DNA from: Blastococcus sp. LR1
Lineage (GTDB): Bacteria > Actinomycetota > Actinomycetes > Mycobacteriales > Geodermatophilaceae
Direction: 5' to 3'
Assembly (NCBI RefSeq): GCF_020166105.1
Contig: NZ_JAIUJY010000005.1
Span: forward strand, 1 to 64,000
DNA length: 64,000 bases
The position numbers were made by a program, and so were the translations under genes. This document shows positions 57,941-64,000 of the stretch, in pieces; positions within the stretch are counted from its first letter, which is position 1, and the number at the start of each line of letters is the position of its first letter. A model generated the notes under the pieces. It did not search any database, was not told the DNA's origin, and was given only the letters and a program-made list of their open reading frames with translations.

Positions 57941-58828
57941 GTGGATCTGGACCTGGGTCAGCTGCGTGCGCTGGCGGCAGCCGTCTCCACCGGCACGCTC
58001 GACGGCGCCGCCCGCTCCCTGCACGTCACTCCGTCGGCGGTGAGCCAGCGGCTCAAGGCGCTCGAGGCGGCGACCGGCCGGGTGCTGCTGGTCCGCTCCA
58101 AGCCGGTGCGCGTGACGCCGTCGGGCGCGGCCGTCCTGCGCCTCGCCCGCCAGGTGGAGCTGCTGGCGGCCGACACCGCCGGCGAGCTCTCCGGCGACGG
58201 CTCGGACGCCCGCCCGGTGACGGTGCCGATCGCGGTGAACGCCGACTCCCTCGCCACCTGGGTGCTCCCCGCGCTGGCTCCGCTCGCCGCCGAGCACCGC
58301 TTCGACCTGTACCGGGCCGACCAGGAGCGCACGAGCGACCTGCTCCGCGACGGCACGGTGATGGCGGCCGTCACGGCCGAGGCCGAGCCGGTCCCCGGCT
58401 GCCGGGTCGTGCGGCTGGGCGCCATGCGCTACCGCCCCATGGCGAGCCCGGCGTTCGCCCGACGCTGGTTCCCCGACGGCCTCACCACCGACGCGCTCGC
58501 TGGAGCCCCCGTCGTCGTCTTCGACCGGGAGGACGACCTGCAGCACGCCTACCTGCGGCGCCGGGGCGTGACCTCTCCGCAGGTCCACCACGTGCCGTCG
58601 TCCGCGGACTACGTCCGGGCCGTCCGCCTCGGGATGGGCTGGGGGACGATCCCGGACCTGCAGCTGGCCCAGCCCACCGACGTCGAGGGGCCGGACCTGG
58701 TCGAGCTCGACCCCGACGGCGCGACAGACGTCGTCCTGCACTGGCAGCAGTGGCGGCTGCACTCACCGGCGCTCGACCGGGTCGCCGAAGCGGTCCGGGC
58801 CGCGGCCCGGACCGCCCTGACGTCCTGA
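57941..58828 (+). CDS. LysG/ArgP-type LysR regulator
   Basis: LysR-family activator of 295 residues. N-terminal winged helix: LGQLRALAAAVSTGTLDGAARSLHVTPSAVSQRLKALEAATGRVLLVRS, the ArgP/LysG pattern. The effector domain follows from about 85 (VPIAVNADSLATWVLPAL, GAMRYRPMASPAFARRW), also LysG-like. By analogy it senses lysine or arginine and activates the divergent exporter gene. It ends one base from the convergent MpaB gene. Confidence 0.92.
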   Translation: MDLDLGQLRALAAAVSTGTLDGAARSLHVTPSAVSQRLKALEAATGRVLLVRSKPVRVTPSGAAVLRLARQVELLAADTAGELSGDGSDARPVTVPIAVNADSLATWVLPALAPLAAEHRFDLYRADQERTSDLLRDGTVMAAVTAEAEPVPGCRVVRLGAMRYRPMASPAFARRWFPDGLTTDALAGAPVVVFDREDDLQHAYLRRRGVTSPQVHHVPSSADYVRAVRLGMGWGTIPDLQLAQPTDVEGPDLVELDPDGATDVVLHWQQWRLHSPALDRVAEAVRAAARTALTS

Positions 58829-58829
58829 G

Positions 58830-59702
58830 TCAGGCGCTGAGCTGCGCGGGCCCGGCCACCCGGTCGATCCCGGCCCAGACGATCGGTGAGCGGCGCGCGG
58901 CCCGCGGCAGCCGCAGCGTGGCCTGCCGGAACGCGCGCACGGCCGCGGTGGCCGCGGCGTCGGTGAGCGAGAGCCCCGGCAGCGAGTACATCCGGCGGGC
59001 CCAGGCCGGCAGCAGCGCGACCGAGAGCACGGCCAGCCCGCCCCAGGCCGGCTGTGCCGGGGTCAGGTACCGAACCCAGGTGGGCATCGGCGGCAGCACG
59101 ACCAGCCGGTAGGCGTCCCGCGCGGCGGTCGTGGCGGCCAGCTCCGGCCGCATCCGCCCGAAGTAGCCGGCCAGCTCCGCGACCGACGAGGGCACGTCGG
59201 CCCGGTCGACGCCGATCAGCTCGGCGGCGGTCACCTGCTCGGCCACGTACCGGTCGGCGTCGTCGTCGGAGAGGTCCAGCCCGCCCCGCCGCGCGGCGGT
59301 GAGCAGGGAGTCCACCTCGCAGCAGTGCACCCACAGCAGGAGGTCGGGGTCGTCGACCCGGTAGTTGCGGCCGGTCGTCTCCTCGGTCCCACCCAGCCGC
59401 CGGTGGATGCCGCGCACCTGCGCCACGGCGCGGACCGCCTCGGTGCGGGTGCCGAAGGTGATCGTGTCGACGTAGGCGGCCGTGCGGATCAGCCGCGGCC
59501 AGGGCTCCTCCTTGAAGGCGCCGGAGAACTTCGCGACGCCGTCCATGGCCACCGGGTGCAGCGCCTGCAGCAGCAGCGCGCGCAGCCCACCGACGGAGAA
59601 CGACGGGTCCGAGTGCACCCGCCAGGTCACGCTGTCGGGTCCGAAGAACCCGAGCCGGTCCTCCTCGTCGGTCCAGTCGGCCCGTCGCGGCAGCCGGGTC
59701 AT
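58830..59702 (-). CDS. Oxygenase MpaB-family protein (DUF2236)
   Basis: A 290-residue protein with the DUF2236/MpaB core: VHSDPSFSVGGLRALLLQALHPVAMDGVAKFS, AVRAVAQVRGIHRRLGG, DPDLLLWVHCCEVDSLL. The conserved histidines would bind haem b as in latex-clearing protein relatives and fungal MpaB. Substrate unknown. The ATG overlaps the hydrolase stop by four bases (ATGA), so both proteins are made together. Confidence 0.87.
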   Translation of the reverse strand: MTRLPRRADWTDEEDRLGFFGPDSVTWRVHSDPSFSVGGLRALLLQALHPVAMDGVAKFSGAFKEEPWPRLIRTAAYVDTITFGTRTEAVRAVAQVRGIHRRLGGTEETTGRNYRVDDPDLLLWVHCCEVDSLLTAARRGGLDLSDDDADRYVAEQVTAAELIGVDRADVPSSVAELAGYFGRMRPELAATTAARDAYRLVVLPPMPTWVRYLTPAQPAWGGLAVLSVALLPAWARRMYSLPGLSLTDAAATAAVRAFRQATLRLPRAARRSPIVWAGIDRVAGPAQLSA

Positions 59703-60616
59703 GCGGGGACCACGTCGGCCCAGAAGCTGCAGAGCACCTCGAGCGTCCGTCCGGGGTTCTCCACGGCGGGGGAGTGGATCGAGTTGTTGATGACCTCGTG
59801 CCGGGCGCCCAGCCGCTGCGCCATGTCGGCCTGCACGTGCGGCAGCCAGGCGTCGTCGGCCTCTCCGTGCGCCACCAGCACCGGAAGGCCGGTCGCCTTC
59901 AACTCCGCGACCCGGTCGGGTTCGGTGAGCATCGCGTCGGCCATGCCGCGCAGTCCGGCTTCGGAGTTGCGCAGGAACCGCCGGGTGTAGAACTCGCGGG
60001 TCGGCGCCGGGACCGCCTGGGCCTTGGGGTCGGTCATCGCGACCTGCTCCAGCGTCTCGTGCACCAGCTCCACCCCGCCCTGGTCGAGCAGCGGGCCCAG
60101 GTGGTCGAGCAGGTCCGCTCGGCGCCCGGTCAGCTCAGAGGGGCCGGAGCCGAGCAGCGTGAACGAGGTGAAGAGGTCGGGCTCGGCGAGCACCGCGGCC
60201 CGTGTCACGAGCCCCCCGAAGCTGTGCCCGACCAGGTGCAGCGGCGTCCCGGACTCCTCGCGCAGGACCCGGGCGACGGCGGCGACGTCGCTGCCGAGGA
60301 TCTCGACGGTGTACTGCGCCCGGTCGTCCGGACCGGGGGACTCGTACTGGCCGCGCTGGTCCATCGCCACCACGCGGAAGCCGGCCTCGGACAACGGGCG
60401 CAGCAGCGGGGCGAAGTCCTCCTTGCTGCCGGTGTAGCCGGCCACCATGAGCACGGTGCCGCGGGCGGCGTCGCCGCCGGTGTCGAGCGCGGCGATCGGG
60501 CCGGCGCCGCCGGGGAACGTTCGGGCCGCCGCGTCGTGCTGGGCGAGCTGCCGCAGGTCGTCGGGGGCGATGGCGAGGGGCACGGGGAGGGCATCGGAGC
60601 CGCCGGGCAGGACCAT
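59699..60616 (-). CDS. Alpha/beta-hydrolase
   Basis: A 305-residue hydrolase: oxyanion region VLMVAGYTGSKEDF, nucleophile elbow GHSFGG, and VLVAHGEADDAWLP with the acid, then the catalytic His in NNSIHSPAVENPG. Probably an esterase or lipase-like enzyme; the GSKEDF segment is common in uncharacterised actinobacterial members. Start ATG at 60616, 43 bases after the propeller gene; upstream open frame is shadow. It is coupled to the MpaB gene. Confidence 0.87.
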   Translation of the reverse strand: MVLPGGSDALPVPLAIAPDDLRQLAQHDAAARTFPGGAGPIAALDTGGDAARGTVLMVAGYTGSKEDFAPLLRPLSEAGFRVVAMDQRGQYESPGPDDRAQYTVEILGSDVAAVARVLREESGTPLHLVGHSFGGLVTRAAVLAEPDLFTSFTLLGSGPSELTGRRADLLDHLGPLLDQGGVELVHETLEQVAMTDPKAQAVPAPTREFYTRRFLRNSEAGLRGMADAMLTEPDRVAELKATGLPVLVAHGEADDAWLPHVQADMAQRLGARHEVINNSIHSPAVENPGRTLEVLCSFWADVVPA

Positions 60617-60659
60617 GGTCCCCAGTGAACCCCGTTCCTCGGCGCGGTGCCGCGAGGGG

Positions 60660-61784
60660 TCAGGAGAAGCCGAGCACCCGGTCGTCGAGCCGGAGCACGA
60701 TCGTCCCGCCGACGACGGTGGCCGTCCCGCCCGCGGGCAGGTCCTCGACCGTGGACCGGCCCACCTCGTCGCCGTTCGTGGCGTCGCGGGAGACGACCGC
60801 GTCGCCGTCGGGAACGGGCAGCACCCGCTCCTCGTCGTCCACTGGTTCGCCGGGCAGGCCGGTCGCCGGCGCGTCCCAGAGCTGCCGGCCGGTCGTCGGG
60901 TCGAGCGCGACGAGGCGTCGGTCGACCGACAGCAGCACGGCGGCGGGAACCGCCGTCTGCTGCGGTGCGCGGTCCGGTCCGGCGGGCAGGCTGGTGAGCA
61001 GGACGCCGTCGGCGGAGGCGAACAGCCGGACCTCGTCGGCGGCCCGCACGCCCACGAGCCGGTCGACCCCGAGCAGGACGGCGTCGTCGCGGTCGCCGAC
61101 CACCAGGTCGCGGGTCCAGTGCTCGTCGCCGTCGAAGCCGTCCATGAGGCGCAGCTGCACGGGGCCGTCCCCGGGGCAGCGGTACAGCACCGCGACCCCG
61201 GCGTCCCCGGCCCCGGTGTCGAGCAGCTCGCACGTGGGCGGCGCGCGCCAGCTCCACCGGAGGGTGTTGCCGGTCGGGTCGAGGGTGGCCACACCCGTCG
61301 GGCTGCTGGCCAGCACGATGCGGTCGGTGGAGGTCAGCGTCGCGTCGGCGCGGAAGTTCACGTTCCGGGTCCACACCCGCACGCCGGTCCCGGCGTCCAG
61401 GGCCACGGCCTCGTCGCAGCGGTCCGCGGTGCGGAAGACCGCGACGGCGACACCGTCGGTCGCGGTGAGCCCGCAGAGCCAGGCGTTGTCCCGGGAGTAG
61501 TGCCACGCCTCGGCGCCGGTGGCGGCGTCCAGCGCCCGGATGCCGTGCGGGGAGCCTGTCAGCACGCGCCCTTCCTCCACGACGTCCGCGGGCAGCGGGT
61601 CGCCGGGGGCGGACCAGGCCTCGGAGACGGCGCCGGCCGGCGCCCCCGAGGGGACGCCGGCCGGACGCGCGGTCGTGCTGGAGGTGGCGGCCGCGTCGGA
61701 GCCCCGCCAGAGCAGGGCGGCGACGACGACGAGCGCCAGGGTGGCCGCGGTCCAGACCCAGACCCGCAGGGGCGGGCGGATCAC
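60660..61784 (-). CDS. Membrane-anchored PQQ-like beta-propeller protein
   Basis: A protein of about 374 residues with one N-terminal helix (VWTAATLALVVVAALLW), a Ser/Thr/Pro linker and at least five propeller blades of the PQQ/PQ-loop type (IRALDAATGAEAWHY, AVALDAGTGVRVWTRNV, GVATLDPTGNTLRWSW, LVALDPTTGRQLWDAP). No lipobox. Start uncertain: the GTG at 61784 lies 23 bases after the rhlE stop; the frame continues upstream inside rhlE. It is the first gene of the hydrolase-MpaB operon. Confidence 0.75.
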   Translation of the reverse strand: MIRPPLRVWVWTAATLALVVVAALLWRGSDAAATSSTTARPAGVPSGAPAGAVSEAWSAPGDPLPADVVEEGRVLTGSPHGIRALDAATGAEAWHYSRDNAWLCGLTATDGVAVAVFRTADRCDEAVALDAGTGVRVWTRNVNFRADATLTSTDRIVLASSPTGVATLDPTGNTLRWSWRAPPTCELLDTGAGDAGVAVLYRCPGDGPVQLRLMDGFDGDEHWTRDLVVGDRDDAVLLGVDRLVGVRAADEVRLFASADGVLLTSLPAGPDRAPQQTAVPAAVLLSVDRRLVALDPTTGRQLWDAPATGLPGEPVDDEERVLPVPDGDAVVSRDATNGDEVGRSTVEDLPAGGTATVVGGTIVLRLDDRVLGFS

Positions 61785-61806
61785 ACCGGACAGCGCGGCC
61801 GCCGGG

Positions 61807-63522
<1,716 letters not shown>

Positions 63523-63840
63523 TGCACTCGCCTCTGGTCTGCTGGGGGACCGGCTGCGGCAGCGGTGTCGCCGCCTCGCGCCTGTCCCGATCTGGTGTCG
63601 CCTGTCGGTTTCCAGCGCCGACGCGGCCAGCAGAACCGGGCCTCGCAACAGCCCGGGAGACAGCCCCAGGGGCGTCGTCCAGCGGTCGTCAGCGCACAGA
63701 TGTACGAGCGTGCCCGGAGGCTCGCCGATTCCCATGCTAGCGCGGACACCGGTTAGCCTCTCCGCGCCGCGCTCCCCGATGTCGCCTCGGTCACTCCTCG
63801 GGGGCACCGCAACCACCGCTGTCGAACTGCAGGAGATGCC
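63523..63840. promoter_or_regulatory. Divergent promoter region and long rhlE leader
   Basis: No gene seen here. TAGCAT (63734-63739, minus) would give rhlE a leader of about 205 bases, containing a hairpin (63636-63641 with 63651-63656, 9-base loop) and GGTGTCGCC twice (63565-63573, 63594-63602). TAGCCT (63754-63759, plus) would drive the MiaE-like gene with a leader of about 75 bases. Confidence 0.5.
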
Positions 63841-64000
63841 GTGCCCCCGGTCGAGAACGCGGCCGTCGCCGAACTGCTGGGCGCCCTGGCCTACGCCGAG
63901 CTCACCGCCTTCGACCGGCTCGCCGAGGACGCCCGCATGGCGCCGACGCTCACCGGTCGGGCTGCCCTGGCCCGCATGGCGGCCGCGGAGATCGCCCACC
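63841..64000 (+). CDS. MiaE-like ferritin-fold protein, N-terminal part
   Basis: The first 53 codons are in the window; the gene runs off the end. GTG start with AGGAG (63831-63835) 5 bases upstream. The helix ENAAVAELLGALAYAELTAFDRLAEDARMAPTLTGRAALARMAAAEIAHH-like carries Glu and Glu-x-x-His spacing of the ferritin-like di-iron fold, as in actinobacterial MiaE-like proteins next to rhlE. Whether it hydroxylates tRNA is unknown. Confidence 0.7.
   Translation, partial: MPPVENAAVAELLGALAYAELTAFDRLAEDARMAPTLTGRAALARMAAAEIAH

Overview
The window is very GC-rich, densely packed actinobacterial chromosome. Gene content and order (WhiB2, MtrA-MtrB-LpqB, F420 genes, an arabinogalactan-type cell-wall cluster, GTG starts, GTGA/ATGA stop-start overlaps) point to a high-GC actinomycete. 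My best guess is a relative of Geodermatophilaceae (Blastococcus/Geodermatophilus/Modestobacter); that placement is inference from memory, not a search. I see no tRNA, rRNA, CRISPR array, transposase or prophage.

Region 1 (1-20.6 kb) is a cell-wall polysaccharide block: an LGFP-repeat protein, an Emb-type arabinosyltransferase, a Wzm/Wzt ABC exporter coupled to GlfT1, the galactan polymerase GlfT2, UDP-galactopyranose mutase, AftA, the rhamnosyltransferase WbbL, ManC, RmlA and an AftB-like protein. Together these would make the rhamnose linker, build a galactofuranan, export it and prime and extend arabinan. An SDR dehydrogenase, an AlkA-like glycosylase and the F420 genes fbiA/fbiB sit among them.

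Region 2 (20.6-31.5 kb) follows an order I recall from Mycobacterium tuberculosis around Rv3265c-Rv3255c: whiB2, an HExxH-less metallopeptidase-family protein, a DUF3499 protein, manB, a Trm112-like protein, a SIS/PGI-like protein, then a DUF808 membrane protein, glpD and manA. ManA, ManB and ManC would supply GDP-mannose.

Region 3 (31.5-36 kb) is the accessory part: two secreted or membrane HNH nucleases with C-terminal Excalibur domains, each next to small membrane or PH-like proteins, with sequence traces of a third copy and a lower-GC two-gene insert between them. This is the best candidate here for an undescribed system.

Region 4 (36-49 kb) is conserved housekeeping: sahH, mtrA-mtrB-lpqB, comF-like, hpf, a PPOX-type flavin/F420 protein, secA, then DUF6459, LysM and HTH proteins. 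Region 5 (49-64 kb) has an isolated CpaB/CpaE-like pair, a WS/DGAT acyltransferase with an altered active site, DUF6912, MaoC, NUDIX, DUF6758, PH-domain and PHP proteins, a divergent LysE/LysG pair, an MpaB-hydrolase-propeller operon, RhlE helicase and the start of a MiaE-like ferritin-fold gene.

A window-wide pattern is a TANNNT box 6-10 bases upstream of many start codons with no Shine-Dalgarno sequence, which suggests widespread leaderless transcripts and helped choose several starts below.
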